From NCBI GenBank assembly GCA_020638595.1, contig JACKIG010000037.1:1-33281 (forward strand): a DNA stretch of 33,281 nucleotides, read 5' to 3'. Under the pieces are notes generated by a model. It was given only the letters and a program-made list of their open reading frames with translations. It was not told the DNA's origin and did not search any database. Position 1 is the first letter of the stretch. Every line of letters begins with the position of its first letter. The translations under genes were made by a program, and so were the position numbers. This document shows, one piece after another, positions 17,999 through 27,471 of this stretch. Origin of the DNA: Rhodospirillaceae bacterium. GTDB taxonomy: Bacteria; Pseudomonadota; Alphaproteobacteria; DSM-16000; Inquilinaceae.

Positions 17999-19140
17999 TC
18001 GGCCGCCTCCCGCCGTATGCCGGCATTGCCGCTGTTGCCCCCGAGCCCGCCGATGGCCGTCGCCAGCGCCGCCAGCCGGTCGGCGGCATCGGCACGGCCG
18101 AAGGCCCTGGCCCCTTCCGCCAGGCTGACCAGCGCCATGGGCTGGCTGATCAGGGCGTCCAGCCGCTCGGCCAGGCTATCCGGGGTGAATACCGGCTGCG
18201 GCATGTGCCAGGTGGCCCCGGCTTCGGCGAAGGCCGCGGCATTGGCCGTCTGGTGGTCGTCCATCGCGTAGGGATAGGGCACCAGGATCGACGGCCGCCC
18301 GACCGCCGCCAGCTCCGCCACCGTGGAGGCGCCGGCCCGGCCGATAACCAGGTGGGCGGCTGCCAGCCGTTCCGGCACATCGCGGAAGAAGGTCTCGAGC
18401 TGCGTGCGGATCGGGCTGCCGGCATAGGCCGCGCGCGCGTCCTCCAGATCCTCCGGCCGGCACTGCTGGCTGACCTCCAGCCGCCGCTGCACCGTCGCGG
18501 GCAGCCGCTTCAGCGCGGCCGGCACGACCTTGGAGAAGACCTGCGCGCCCTGGCTGCCGCCGATGACCAGAATACGGATGGGACCGGTGCCCGGCGCCTG
18601 ATAAGCCCGTGAGGACACCGCCAGAATGGCCGCGCGCACCGGATTGCCCGTCATCACCGTCCGGTCGCGCGCCGCATCCGGCAGACCGTCGATCTGCGGG
18701 AACGAGGTGGCGATCGTGGTGGCCCTGGACGCCAGCCACCGGTTGGCGCGACCGGCGACCGCGTTCTGCTCGTGCAGCAGGACGGGAATGCCGATGCGCC
18801 CGGCGGCATGGACGGTGGGCAGCGACGGATAGCCGCCGAAGCCGACCACCACCGACGGTGCCAGCGCCCGCAGCAGGCCGCGCGCCTGGCCATAGCCCAT
18901 CAGCAGCTCCCACACCGCGCGGGCCTTGGCCGCCACGCCGCCGCCGATCTGGCGGGCGCGGATGCGGTGGACCTCGACCTCCGGCAGGGTGCTGCCGAAG
19001 GCATGGCCGCGCCGGTCGGTGATCAGCACCACGCGCACCCCACGCTCCAGCAAGGCGCGGGCCAGCGCTTCGGCCGGGAACATGTGACCGCCGGTGCCGC
19101 CGGCCGCCAGGACGATGGGGGTGCGGGTGCCCGGCATCAT
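17995..19140 (-). CDS. murG: Lipid II synthase MurG (UDP-GlcNAc transferase)
   Basis: GT28 glycosyltransferase on the inner face of the membrane; adds GlcNAc to lipid I. 381 residues. Gly-rich loops are GGTGGHMFPAEALA (14-27) and VVGFGGYPSLPTV; HEQNAVAGRANR, IGGSQGAQVFSKVVP and RAGASTVAELAAVGRPSILVPYPYAMDDHQ are diagnostic. The ATG at 19140 forms an ATGA overlap with the ftsW stop. Confidence 0.97.
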   Translation of the reverse strand: MMPGTRTPIVLAAGGTGGHMFPAEALARALLERGVRVVLITDRRGHAFGSTLPEVEVHRIRARQIGGGVAAKARAVWELLMGYGQARGLLRALAPSVVVGFGGYPSLPTVHAAGRIGIPVLLHEQNAVAGRANRWLASRATTIATSFPQIDGLPDAARDRTVMTGNPVRAAILAVSSRAYQAPGTGPIRILVIGGSQGAQVFSKVVPAALKRLPATVQRRLEVSQQCRPEDLEDARAAYAGSPIRTQLETFFRDVPERLAAAHLVIGRAGASTVAELAAVGRPSILVPYPYAMDDHQTANAAAFAEAGATWHMPQPVFTPDSLAERLDALISQPMALVSLAEGARAFGRADAADRLAALATAIGGLGGNSGNAGIRREAAE

Positions 19141-20261
19141 CGGCTCCACCGCATGCTCGGCCGCCGGCGCGTCAGCGCCAGCACCATGCCCATGCCCAGC
19201 CCCATGGCCAGCATCGACGAGCCGCCGTAGCTGACGAACGGCAGCGTCATGCCCTTGGTCGGGATCAGGTGCAGGGCCGAAGCCATGTTGATCAGCCCCT
19301 GGGCGCCGAACAGCGTCAGCAGCCCGGCCACCGCCAGCACGACGAACAGGTCGTCGTCGGCCATGGCGCGCGCCAGGCCGCGCAGCACGATGAAGGCGAA
19401 CAGGGCCAGCAGGGCCAGGCACCACAGCAGCCCCAGTTCCTCGCCCGCGACGGCGAAGATGAAATCGGCATGGGCGTCGGGCAGGTGCAGCTTGACCGTG
19501 CCCTCGCCGGGCCCGGTCCCCCAGATGCCGCCATTGGCGAAGGCTTCCAGCGAACGGTCGATCTGGTAGCTGTCGCCGCTGGACGGGTCGAGGAAGCGGT
19601 CGATGCGGCTGGCGACGTGGTCGAACAGGAAATACGACCCGATCATCCCGCCGACCGCCAGCGTGGCGAGCGCGAGAACCAGCACCAGCGGCAGGCCGGC
19701 CAGGAAGAATTCCACGCCCCACAGCGCACTGACCAGCACCGCCATGCCCAGGTCGGGCTGCGCCAGCAGCAGCAGCACGACGACGGCATAGAGCGCGATG
19801 GCGGCGTTGTAGCCGGGGAAGTTGTGGCGCAGCCGCTGCTGGGCGAACAGCCAGGCGGCGATCACGGCGAAGGCCGGCTTGACGAATTCCGACGGCTGGA
19901 TCGACAGCGGGCCGAGATTGATCCACCGCTGGGCGCCCTTGACCTCCGCCCCGACGACCAGCGTGGCGAGGATGCCCAGCAGGCCCGCGGCCAGTACGAA
20001 CAGCGACAGGCGCCGCACGCGCTCGGGGTCCAGCAGCGAGGTCGCAAACAGGATCCCCACGGCCGGGATGATGAAGGCCAGGTGCCGCGCGACGAAGTGG
20101 TATTCCCCATACCCCAGCCGGTGGGCGACCGGCGGGCTGGCGGCGACCGTCAGCACGATCCCCAGGCCGACCAGCAGCGCCAGGGCGGTCAGCGACCAGC
20201 GGTCGACCGTCCACCACCAGCGGGCGAGCGTGGAGGTATCGGTGCGGGCGAAGCTGCTCAT
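19137..20261 (-). CDS. ftsW: Septal peptidoglycan glycosyltransferase FtsW (SEDS family)
   Basis: Polytopic membrane protein that polymerises lipid II at the septum with FtsI. 374 residues and about 10 hydrophobic segments. SEDS motifs: GAQRWINLGPLSIQPSEFVK, the loop with LDPSSGDSYQIDRSL, GPGEGTVK, DFIFAVAGEELGLL, and the C-terminal IPTKGMTLPFVSYGGSSM. The ATG at 20261 overlaps the murD TGA (ATGA). Its place between murD and murG is the usual dcw order. Confidence 0.96.
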   Translation of the reverse strand: MSSFARTDTSTLARWWWTVDRWSLTALALLVGLGIVLTVAASPPVAHRLGYGEYHFVARHLAFIIPAVGILFATSLLDPERVRRLSLFVLAAGLLGILATLVVGAEVKGAQRWINLGPLSIQPSEFVKPAFAVIAAWLFAQQRLRHNFPGYNAAIALYAVVVLLLLAQPDLGMAVLVSALWGVEFFLAGLPLVLVLALATLAVGGMIGSYFLFDHVASRIDRFLDPSSGDSYQIDRSLEAFANGGIWGTGPGEGTVKLHLPDAHADFIFAVAGEELGLLWCLALLALFAFIVLRGLARAMADDDLFVVLAVAGLLTLFGAQGLINMASALHLIPTKGMTLPFVSYGGSSMLAMGLGMGMVLALTRRRPSMRWSR

Positions 20262-21694
20262 GCCGCCCCCCGCGTGACCTGCGTGCCCGGGCTGCTGCCA
20301 TGCCGCCGGGCCAGGTCCCCCACGGCCGCGACGAACCTGTCGCCACGCTCTTCGAAGCTGCGGAACTGGTCGAAGGACGCACAGGCCGGCGACAGCAGCA
20401 CCACCGGCGTGCCCGAAGCCCCTGCCGCCTTGGCCTGCCGGGCGGCCGCGAACGCTTCGGCGATGGCGCGGTCCAGGGTACCGCAGCGAGAGACCGGGAC
20501 CCGGCCGGCGAGGTAGCGGTCGAACTTGTCCGTGGCCTCGCCGATCAGGAAGGCGTGGGCGATGCTGCCCAGCCATGGGTTCAGTTCGTCCAGCCCGCCC
20601 TCTTTGGCACGGCCGCCGGCAATCCAGTAGATCGGGCCGTAGCAGGCCAGCGCCTTGGCGGCGGCGTCCGGGTTGGTGGCCTTGCTGTCGTTGACGAACG
20701 AGATGCCCTCGACCGTGGCCACCTGTTGCTGGCGATGGCGCAGCCCGGGGAAGGACCGGATGGCGTCCGCGATCGTTTCGGCATCGATATCGACCGCGCG
20801 CGCCGCAGCATAGGCCGCCGCCGCGTTCTGCCAGTTGTGGCGGCCCGGCAGGCTGGGCGCCTGGGCCAGGTCCATCACCCCGCACCGGTCGGCGTAGGCG
20901 TCGTCGACCAGGCGCCCGTCGTTCACCCAGACGCCGTCGGCGACGGGACGCTCCACCGATACCGGCACGACGCGGTGGTCGCCGCCGACGGCCCGCAACT
21001 GGTCGGCGAGCATGCGGCACCAGTCGTCGTCGACGCCGACAACGGCGACATGCCCGGGCTTGCGCACCTGGAACAGTCGCCGCTTGGCCGCGACATAGTC
21101 CTCCATGCCCGCATAGCGGTCGAGATGGTCCGGCGTGATGTTCAGGAAGACGCCCACATCCCAGGCCACCAGCGACACGGTCTCCAGCTGGTACGAGCTG
21201 AGCTCCAGCACATACCATTGCCCGGCGGCCAGCGGCTCCAGCGCGCAGGCACCGGTGCCGAGATTGCCGCCAACCTCCGCACGCACGCCGGCGGACCGCA
21301 GGATATGGCCGATCAGCGCCGTGGTCGTCGACTTGCCGTTGGTCCCGGTGACACCGAGATAGCGCGCTTCAGGCTGTGCCGACGCCAGCAGGTCGATGTC
21401 CGAGCGCACATCGACGCCGTGGGCCAGCATGCGGTCGATTGCCGGATGCGGTGCGGGAAGCCGGCGCGGAATGCCCGGGCTCAGCACCATCGTTTCGATA
21501 CCGGTGAGGTCGACGGTGGTCAGGTCGGCGACGGAAATGCCGTGCGCGGCCGCCTTCTGGCGCTGCAGGGCATCGTCGTCCCACGCCAGCACCGTCGCCC
21601 CCGACCGGGCCAGGGCCTCCGCCGTCGGCAGGCCCGACCGGCCGAGCCCGAGAACGGCGACCTTCTGTCCGGCAAGGAAGTCGAGCGGGATCAT
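20258..21694 (-). CDS. murD: UDP-N-acetylmuramoyl-L-alanine--D-glutamate ligase MurD
   Basis: Adds D-glutamate to UDP-MurNAc-L-Ala. 478 residues. The N-terminal domain has VAVLGLGRSGLPTAEAL (12-28) and LSPGIP (71-76), the ATP loop is GTNGKST (117-123), ELSSYQLE and NITPDHLDRY lie in the central domain, and FVNDSKATNPDAA with LSPACASFDQF in the C-terminal domain. The ATG at 21694 is 4 bp after the mraY stop. Confidence 0.97.
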   Translation of the reverse strand: MIPLDFLAGQKVAVLGLGRSGLPTAEALARSGATVLAWDDDALQRQKAAAHGISVADLTTVDLTGIETMVLSPGIPRRLPAPHPAIDRMLAHGVDVRSDIDLLASAQPEARYLGVTGTNGKSTTTALIGHILRSAGVRAEVGGNLGTGACALEPLAAGQWYVLELSSYQLETVSLVAWDVGVFLNITPDHLDRYAGMEDYVAAKRRLFQVRKPGHVAVVGVDDDWCRMLADQLRAVGGDHRVVPVSVERPVADGVWVNDGRLVDDAYADRCGVMDLAQAPSLPGRHNWQNAAAAYAAARAVDIDAETIADAIRSFPGLRHRQQQVATVEGISFVNDSKATNPDAAAKALACYGPIYWIAGGRAKEGGLDELNPWLGSIAHAFLIGEATDKFDRYLAGRVPVSRCGTLDRAIAEAFAAARQAKAAGASGTPVVLLSPACASFDQFRSFEERGDRFVAAVGDLARRHGSSPGTQVTRGAA

Positions 21695-21698
21695 CGGC

Positions 21699-22784
21699 CT
21701 ACCTCAACTTCAGGGTCGAGAGGCCGACCAGCGCCAGGATGATGGCGATGATCCAGAACCGGATGACGACGGTCGGTTCCGCCCACCCCTTCTTTTCGAA
21801 GTGATGGTGCAGCGGGGCCATGGCGAAGACGCGCTTGCCCCGCAACTTGAACGACGCGACCTGCACGATCACCGAGACCGTTTCGACGACGAACAGGCCG
21901 CCGATGATGGTCAGCACCAGCTCGTGCTTCGTGACCATGCTGATGGTCCCGAGCGCCCCGCCCACCGACAGCGAGCCCGTGTCGCCCATGAACACCATGG
22001 CCGGCGGCGCATTGAACCAGAGGAAGCCCAGGCCCCCGCCGATCAGCGCGCCGCAGAACACCGCCAGTTCGCCCGAACCCGCGGTATGGTGGATCTGAAG
22101 GTAGGCGGCGAAATCGACGCGGCCGGCCAGATAGCTGATGAAGCCGAAACAGGCGGCGGCCAGGATGACCGGGCCGATCGCCAACCCGTCGAGCCCGTCG
22201 GTCAGGTTGACCGCATTCGAAGCGCCGACGATGACCAGCACGGCAAAAGGGACGAAGAAGAACCCGAGACCGACCAGCAGGTCCTTGAAGAACGGCACCG
22301 CCAGCCCGTCGGCCAGCGGGTCGGGCGCCACCTGCAGGTACCACACCGCGGCTGCCGCGGCGATCAGCACCTCGAACAGCAGCTTGACCCGGCCCGGCAG
22401 GCCCTTGGTGTTGCGCTTGGTCAGCTTCAGGTAGTCGTCGATGAACCCGATGGCGCCGAAGCTGACCGTCACCAGGAAGACGATCCAGACATAGGCGTTG
22501 GACAGGTCGCCCCACAGCAGCATCGAAACGGCGATGCCGATCAGGATCATCAGCCCGCCCATGGTCGGCGTGCCGGCCTTGGCCAGGTGCGTTTCCGGGC
22601 CGTCGGTGCGGATCGGCTGGCCGCTGCCCTGCTTGGACTTCAGCCAGACGATCAGGCGCGGGCCGAGCAGGAAGGCGATCACCAGGGCGGTCAGCACCGC
22701 CCCGCCCGTCCGGAAGGTGATGTACTGGAACAGGTTGAAGGCGATGAACTTGTCCGCCAGGGGGAAAAGAAGCTCCAGCAGCAT
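21699..22784 (-). CDS. mraY: Phospho-N-acetylmuramoyl-pentapeptide transferase MraY
   Basis: Integral membrane enzyme making lipid I from UDP-MurNAc-pentapeptide and undecaprenyl phosphate. 361 residues with about 10 transmembrane segments. Catalytic features are Asp116-Asp117 in GFIDDYLK, NAVNLTDGLDG (190-200), Asp268 in FMGDTGSLS, and the His triad HHH (326-328). TPTMGG (72-77) is also a family motif. It follows murF after 9 bp, one of the few junctions in the cluster without an overlap. Confidence 0.97.
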   Translation of the reverse strand: MLLELLFPLADKFIAFNLFQYITFRTGGAVLTALVIAFLLGPRLIVWLKSKQGSGQPIRTDGPETHLAKAGTPTMGGLMILIGIAVSMLLWGDLSNAYVWIVFLVTVSFGAIGFIDDYLKLTKRNTKGLPGRVKLLFEVLIAAAAAVWYLQVAPDPLADGLAVPFFKDLLVGLGFFFVPFAVLVIVGASNAVNLTDGLDGLAIGPVILAAACFGFISYLAGRVDFAAYLQIHHTAGSGELAVFCGALIGGGLGFLWFNAPPAMVFMGDTGSLSVGGALGTISMVTKHELVLTIIGGLFVVETVSVIVQVASFKLRGKRVFAMAPLHHHFEKKGWAEPTVVIRFWIIAIILALVGLSTLKLR

Positions 22785-22793
22785 GGCCTGCCC

Positions 22794-24263
22794 CTATCCC
22801 CCATTGACCGCAAGACGCGGCGGCCGGTCATCGTTGGTCGGTCGTGCCGCGGCCGCATCCAGGCGGTCGAGCGCCGCAATGACGGTGGCCATGCGCGATC
22901 CGAGCGAGCCCTTGACCAGGACCACGTCGCCCGGGCGCACGGCGTCGGCGACAATGTCGGCCAGGGCGGCGCTGTCCGGCGCATGGGCGCCCCGCAGCGC
23001 CGGCGGCAGGTCGTCCATCAGCGCCGTCATCAACGGCCCGCAGGCGTATACCGCCTCCACGCCGTTGGCGCGGATCGCCGTCGCCAGCGACCGGTGCAGG
23101 TCCACCGCCTCCGGCCCCAGCTCCAGCATGTCGCCGAGGACGGCGATCCGCCGGCCCTGCCCCTGCGGCGCCGTCTGGCCCAGAACCGCCAGGGCGGCGG
23201 TGACGGAGGTGGGGCTGGCATTGTAGCTCTCGTCGATCAGGACGAACGCGCCGCGGGCGCCGGCCCGGTCCAGCACGACACGCCGGGCCGCGCCCCGGCC
23301 CTTCATCGGTGCGAACTGGTTCAGCGCGCGCGCCGCCGTCGCCATGTCGCCGCCCAGCGCCTTGACCGCCAGCAGCACGGCCAGGCCGTTCAGCACCCAG
23401 TGCTTGCCAGGCACCGACAGGGTGAAGTCGATCGGCTCGCCGCGGATGACCGCGCGGCCGACGCTTCCGGTGGCGAACAGCGCGCATTCGTCCAGCCGGG
23501 CATCGCATTGCGGATGCTCGCCGAAGCTCCAGATCCGGCTCAACCCCTGCGTGCGGGCGTGGGCCACCAGATGCGGGAAGTACCGGTTGTCGCGGTTCAG
23601 TACGGCCGCGCCGGCCGGCGACATGCCGGCGAAGATCTCGGCCTTGGCGTCGGCGATGGCGTCGACGCTGGGGAAGTTCTCCAGGTGCACGGCCTCAACG
23701 CCGGTGATGATCGCCACTTCCGGCTTCACCAGCCGCGACAGCGGCGCGATCTCGCCGGCATGGTTCATTCCCAGCTCGAACACGGCGAAGACGCAGGCCG
23801 GCGGCAGCCGCGCCAGGCTGAGCGGCACGCCCCAATGGTTGTTCAGGTTGCCGGCCGACGCATAGGTCTTCGCCTCGGCCGCCAGGGCCAGCCGCAGGGC
23901 TTCCTTCGTGCTGGTCTTGCCGACCGACCCGGTCACGGCGGCGACGCGCGCGCGACTGCGCAGCCGGGCGAACCGGCCCAGCGCGGTCAGCCCCTCCAGC
24001 GTATCGTCGACCGTCAGCAGCGGGGCGTCGGCGGCCACGCCCGGCGGCGGACGGTGCACCAGTGCGGCGACGGCGCCGCGGGCCAGTGCCTCGGCGACGA
24101 AGTCGTGGGCGTCGAAATTCGGTCCCCTGATGGCGACGAACAGGTCGCCGGGCGCGACGGTGCGGCTGTCGATCGCCACGCCGGTGGCGCGCCACTGCCC
24201 GACCGCCCGCCCATCCGTGGCGGCGACGGCGTCCTGGGTCGTCCACAGCACCGGCGCGCTCAT
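22794..24263 (-). CDS. murF: UDP-MurNAc-tripeptide--D-alanyl-D-alanine ligase MurF
   Basis: Adds the D-Ala-D-Ala dipeptide to complete the pentapeptide. 489 residues. The N-terminal UDP-binding domain has IDSRTVAPGDLFVAIRG (31-47), the ATP loop is TGSVGKTSTK (111-120), ELGMNHAGEI and ITGVEAVHLENF are in the central domain, and DESYNASPTSV with VLGDMLELG in the C-terminal domain. The ATG at 24263 overlaps the murE stop (ATGA). The frame stays open far upstream through murE; the start is set by homology and the overlap. Confidence 0.97.
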   Translation of the reverse strand: MSAPVLWTTQDAVAATDGRAVGQWRATGVAIDSRTVAPGDLFVAIRGPNFDAHDFVAEALARGAVAALVHRPPPGVAADAPLLTVDDTLEGLTALGRFARLRSRARVAAVTGSVGKTSTKEALRLALAAEAKTYASAGNLNNHWGVPLSLARLPPACVFAVFELGMNHAGEIAPLSRLVKPEVAIITGVEAVHLENFPSVDAIADAKAEIFAGMSPAGAAVLNRDNRYFPHLVAHARTQGLSRIWSFGEHPQCDARLDECALFATGSVGRAVIRGEPIDFTLSVPGKHWVLNGLAVLLAVKALGGDMATAARALNQFAPMKGRGAARRVVLDRAGARGAFVLIDESYNASPTSVTAALAVLGQTAPQGQGRRIAVLGDMLELGPEAVDLHRSLATAIRANGVEAVYACGPLMTALMDDLPPALRGAHAPDSAALADIVADAVRPGDVVLVKGSLGSRMATVIAALDRLDAAAARPTNDDRPPRLAVNGG

Positions 24264-25735
24264 GCGGCGGCCCCCGGTGCCACGGCCAGGGCCGCCACCG
24301 CGGCGCGGGCTTCGGTCGCGTCGTCGAACGGCCGCACGGTGGCGCCGATCGTCTGCCCCTGCTCGTGCCCCTTGCCGGCCACCACCAGCACGTCGCCGGC
24401 CCGAAGCCCGGCGACGGCAGCGTGGATGGCATCGCGCCGGTCGCCGATCTCCACCGCCCGCGGGCAGGCCGCCCGCGCGGCGGCGCGGATGGCCGCGGGG
24501 TCCTCGCTGCGCGGGTTGTCGTCGGTCAGGATCGGCAGGTCGGCCAGTTCGTCCACGACAGCGCCCATCTGCGGCCGCTTGCCGGGATCGCGGTCGCCGC
24601 CGCAGCCGAAGACGACCACAAGCCGGCCGCGGACATGCGGACGGACGGCGTGCAGCATCGTGGCCAGTGCGTCGGGCGTGTGGGCATAGTCGACATAGAC
24701 CGGCGCGCCCGACGGGTGGACGGCGGCCAGCTCCAGCCGGCCGCGCACGCTCTTGAGATGGGCCAGGGCGCCGACGGCCGCCGCAACGTCCGCACCGGCA
24801 GCCAGGACAAGGCCCAGCGCCGCGACCGCGTTGTCGGCCTGGAAGCGGCCCGCCAGCGGCAGGTGCACCTGCCAGGACCGGCCGAACAGGGTGAGGTCGA
24901 GATCCTGCCCGCCGGCGGTCGCCTTCGCCGAAACGATCGCCAGCGCCCCAGCCGTGCGGCCGAAATCGACGACGCGCCGGCCGGCGGCCCGCAGCTCGGC
25001 GATCAGCGCGGCGCCATGGTCGTCGTCGGCGTTGACGACGGCAGCGCCCCCGGCGGGAAGCAGATCGAAGAACAGGCGCCGCTTCGCCCCCCAATAGGCG
25101 TCCATGTCGCCGTGGTAGTCCAGGTGGTCGCGGCTGAGATTGGTGAACGCGGCATGGCCGATGCGCACGCCGTCCAGGCGGTACTGCGCCAGGCCGTGGG
25201 AGGAGGCTTCCATCGCCACATGGGTGATGCCGGCCCGTGCCAGGTCCGCCAGGTCCGCGTGCAACGCCACCGGATCGGGTGTCGTCAGCGACCCCGACCG
25301 GGTCAGGGGCGCGCTGGCGATGCCGAGCGTGCCGATGCTGGCCGCCGGACACCCCAGCTGCTGCCAGATCTGCTGCGTGAACCGCGCGACGGAGGTCTTG
25401 CCGTTGGTGCCGGTGACGGCGCCGATCGTCGCCGGCTGGTCGGGGTAGAAGTCCGCCGCCAGCCGGGCAAACCGCCGGCGCGGCTCGCGGTCGGTCACAA
25501 GCCGCACCCCGGCGATGCCGCCGGGCAGACCGGTGCCCTCCGGCGCCAGCACGGCGACGGCCCCCCGCTGCACGGCCTCGGCGATGAAGGCGCGCCCGTC
25601 GGCACGCGCCCCCGGCAGGGCGGCGAACAGGAAGCCCGGCCGGACCTCGCGACTGTCGGCCGTCAGCCCCGCAATGGACAGATCGGCGAGATCCGCATCG
25701 CTCAGCCGGCGTATGGGGGGCGTCGACGCATTCAT
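24260..25735 (-). CDS. murE: UDP-MurNAc-L-Ala-D-Glu--meso-diaminopimelate ligase MurE
   Basis: Adds the third amino acid of the stem peptide. 491 residues. DSREVRPGFLFAAL (27-40), ATP loop GTNGKTS (109-115), TTPDP (151-155), EASSHGL (176-182), NLSRDHLDYHG (199-209) and the probable carbamylated Lys218 in YWGAKRRLF. DNPR (406-409) is the meso-diaminopimelate specificity motif, so the peptidoglycan should be of the DAP type. The ATG at 25735 overlaps the ftsI stop (ATGA). Confidence 0.97.
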   Translation of the reverse strand: MNASTPPIRRLSDADLADLSIAGLTADSREVRPGFLFAALPGARADGRAFIAEAVQRGAVAVLAPEGTGLPGGIAGVRLVTDREPRRRFARLAADFYPDQPATIGAVTGTNGKTSVARFTQQIWQQLGCPAASIGTLGIASAPLTRSGSLTTPDPVALHADLADLARAGITHVAMEASSHGLAQYRLDGVRIGHAAFTNLSRDHLDYHGDMDAYWGAKRRLFFDLLPAGGAAVVNADDDHGAALIAELRAAGRRVVDFGRTAGALAIVSAKATAGGQDLDLTLFGRSWQVHLPLAGRFQADNAVAALGLVLAAGADVAAAVGALAHLKSVRGRLELAAVHPSGAPVYVDYAHTPDALATMLHAVRPHVRGRLVVVFGCGGDRDPGKRPQMGAVVDELADLPILTDDNPRSEDPAAIRAAARAACPRAVEIGDRRDAIHAAVAGLRAGDVLVVAGKGHEQGQTIGATVRPFDDATEARAAVAALAVAPGAAA

Positions 25736-27471
25736 TGTGCCGTCCGGAAGGAAGCAAGCTGCCCGACCGCGCCCGGAGCGCCGTCCAGACCGGCTTCGCG
25801 GATGTCGGGCAGCGGCCCCTGGATGGGACGGATCCCGAACAGCGGCCCCAGCCGCTCGACGATCTCGCGCACGACGGGCGCTGCCACCCGCCCGCCCGTC
25901 GGACGGCCTTCCGAACGCGGCAACTGGGGCTCATCGAGCATCACCAATACGACGTATTCGGGGCGGTCGATGGGAAAGGCGGCGATGAAGGATGACAGCA
26001 ATGCGTTGCCGTCGTAGCCGCGCCCCACGGCCTTTTCCGCCGTGCCGGTCTTGCCGCCGACCATGTAGCCCGGCGCGTCAGCCCGCCGCCCGGTGCCTTC
26101 CTCGACCACCAGGCGCATCAGCCAGCGCATCTGCCGGCTGGTCTCTTCCGACATCACCCGCACGCCCGGCACGCTGCCTTCGTCCGCCCGGTCCAGCAGG
26201 GTCGGGGCGCGATAGATGCCGTCGCCGACGACCGCACCCATGGCGCTGACCAGCTGCATCGGGCTGACCGCCAGGCCATGACCGAAGGAGATGGTCATCG
26301 TGTTGATTTCGCGCCACGGGTCCGGAACCATCGGCCACCCGACCTCGGGCAGTTCGATGGGGGAACCGCGGGTCAGGCCCAGCCGCTCCAGGAACTCGCG
26401 CTGGCGCTCGGTGCCGACGGCGCGGGCCATCCGTGCGGAGCCGATATTGGAGGAATACATGAAGATTTCGCTGACCGTCAGCCACCGCCCGCGCCCGTGG
26501 TAGTCGCTGATGGTGAAGCGCCCGAACCGCAGCGGGTGGGTGGCGTCATAGCCGTCGGTCAGCCCGGCGACGCCGTAGTCCAGCGTCATCGCCGTGTTAA
26601 AGACCTTGAAGGTCGACCCCATCTCGTACACGCCCAGGACGGCGCGGTTGAACCGGCTGTCCTCGGGCGCCTCGCCGGCCGTGTAGGGATCGAAATCCGG
26701 CAGCGAGACCATTGCCAGAACCTCGCCCGTGCGCACCCGCGTCACCACGCCGATACCGCCGATGGCGGAGAATTCGTCCACGGCCGCCTGCACCGCATCG
26801 CGGACCACCGCCTGCGCGCGCATGTCCAGCGACAAGGCCACGCTCTCGCCGGCGACCAGCTGGTCTTCGAACCGCCGCTCGATGCCGGCCAGGCCGTGGC
26901 CGTCGATGTCGGTGAAGCCGACGACATGGGCCGTCAGCGCACCGGCCGGATAGTACCGGCGCTCCTCGTCCTCGAACCCGAAGCCCGGGATGCCCAGGGC
27001 GTTGACGTCATGATGCTCGGCAGGCGTCAGCCCGCGATGCAGCCAGACGAAGCGCCGCCCCGTCTCCAGCGCCGCACGCACCGCCTGCGGGTCGGCCTCC
27101 GGCAGCACGCTGTTCAGGCGCAGCACCGCCTCTTCCACGTCCGGCACCAGCGGCGCATCGGCAAAGAGCGAGGCCGTGGGCAGCGAGGTCGCCAGCAGCA
27201 TGCCGTTGCGGTCGACGATTTCGCCCCGGCTGACGGTTTCCATCACCGGCGCCGCCAGGGCGGCCGCCGCCGGCTCCCCCGCGGCATGGAACAGCGTGAC
27301 ATCGACCAGCCGGCCAGCCACCGCGGCAAAGGCCGCCACGAAGACGGCCGCCGTGACCCGCAGGCGCATGCGGCCGAGGCCCAGCGCTTCGGCCGCCCGG
27401 CCCTTGATGCGCACCGCCGGCCCGCAGGGAGGCTGCGAGGCGGACGGCATCCGGGAAGACGGGTCCGTCAT
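25732..27471 (-). CDS. ftsI: Septal peptidoglycan transpeptidase FtsI (PBP3)
   Basis: Class B penicillin-binding protein that crosslinks septal peptidoglycan with FtsW. 579 residues. A short cytoplasmic tail, one transmembrane helix (about 38-58), the dimerisation/pedestal domain (RGEIVDRNGMLLA, 82-94, and YYPAGALTAHVVGFTDIDG, 173-191), then the transpeptidase: nucleophile Ser286 in STFK (286-289), SSN (340-342) and KTGT (474-477). The ATG at 27471 overlaps the ftsL stop (ATGA). Confidence 0.97.
   Translation of the reverse strand: MTDPSSRMPSASQPPCGPAVRIKGRAAEALGLGRMRLRVTAAVFVAAFAAVAGRLVDVTLFHAAGEPAAAALAAPVMETVSRGEIVDRNGMLLATSLPTASLFADAPLVPDVEEAVLRLNSVLPEADPQAVRAALETGRRFVWLHRGLTPAEHHDVNALGIPGFGFEDEERRYYPAGALTAHVVGFTDIDGHGLAGIERRFEDQLVAGESVALSLDMRAQAVVRDAVQAAVDEFSAIGGIGVVTRVRTGEVLAMVSLPDFDPYTAGEAPEDSRFNRAVLGVYEMGSTFKVFNTAMTLDYGVAGLTDGYDATHPLRFGRFTISDYHGRGRWLTVSEIFMYSSNIGSARMARAVGTERQREFLERLGLTRGSPIELPEVGWPMVPDPWREINTMTISFGHGLAVSPMQLVSAMGAVVGDGIYRAPTLLDRADEGSVPGVRVMSEETSRQMRWLMRLVVEEGTGRRADAPGYMVGGKTGTAEKAVGRGYDGNALLSSFIAAFPIDRPEYVVLVMLDEPQLPRSEGRPTGGRVAAPVVREIVERLGPLFGIRPIQGPLPDIREAGLDGAPGAVGQLASFRTAQ

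Noticed and set aside
24264..25934. Upstream extension of the murF frame through murE
   Set aside because: Arg/Gly/Pro-rich shadow translation; murF homology begins at the ATG at 24263.
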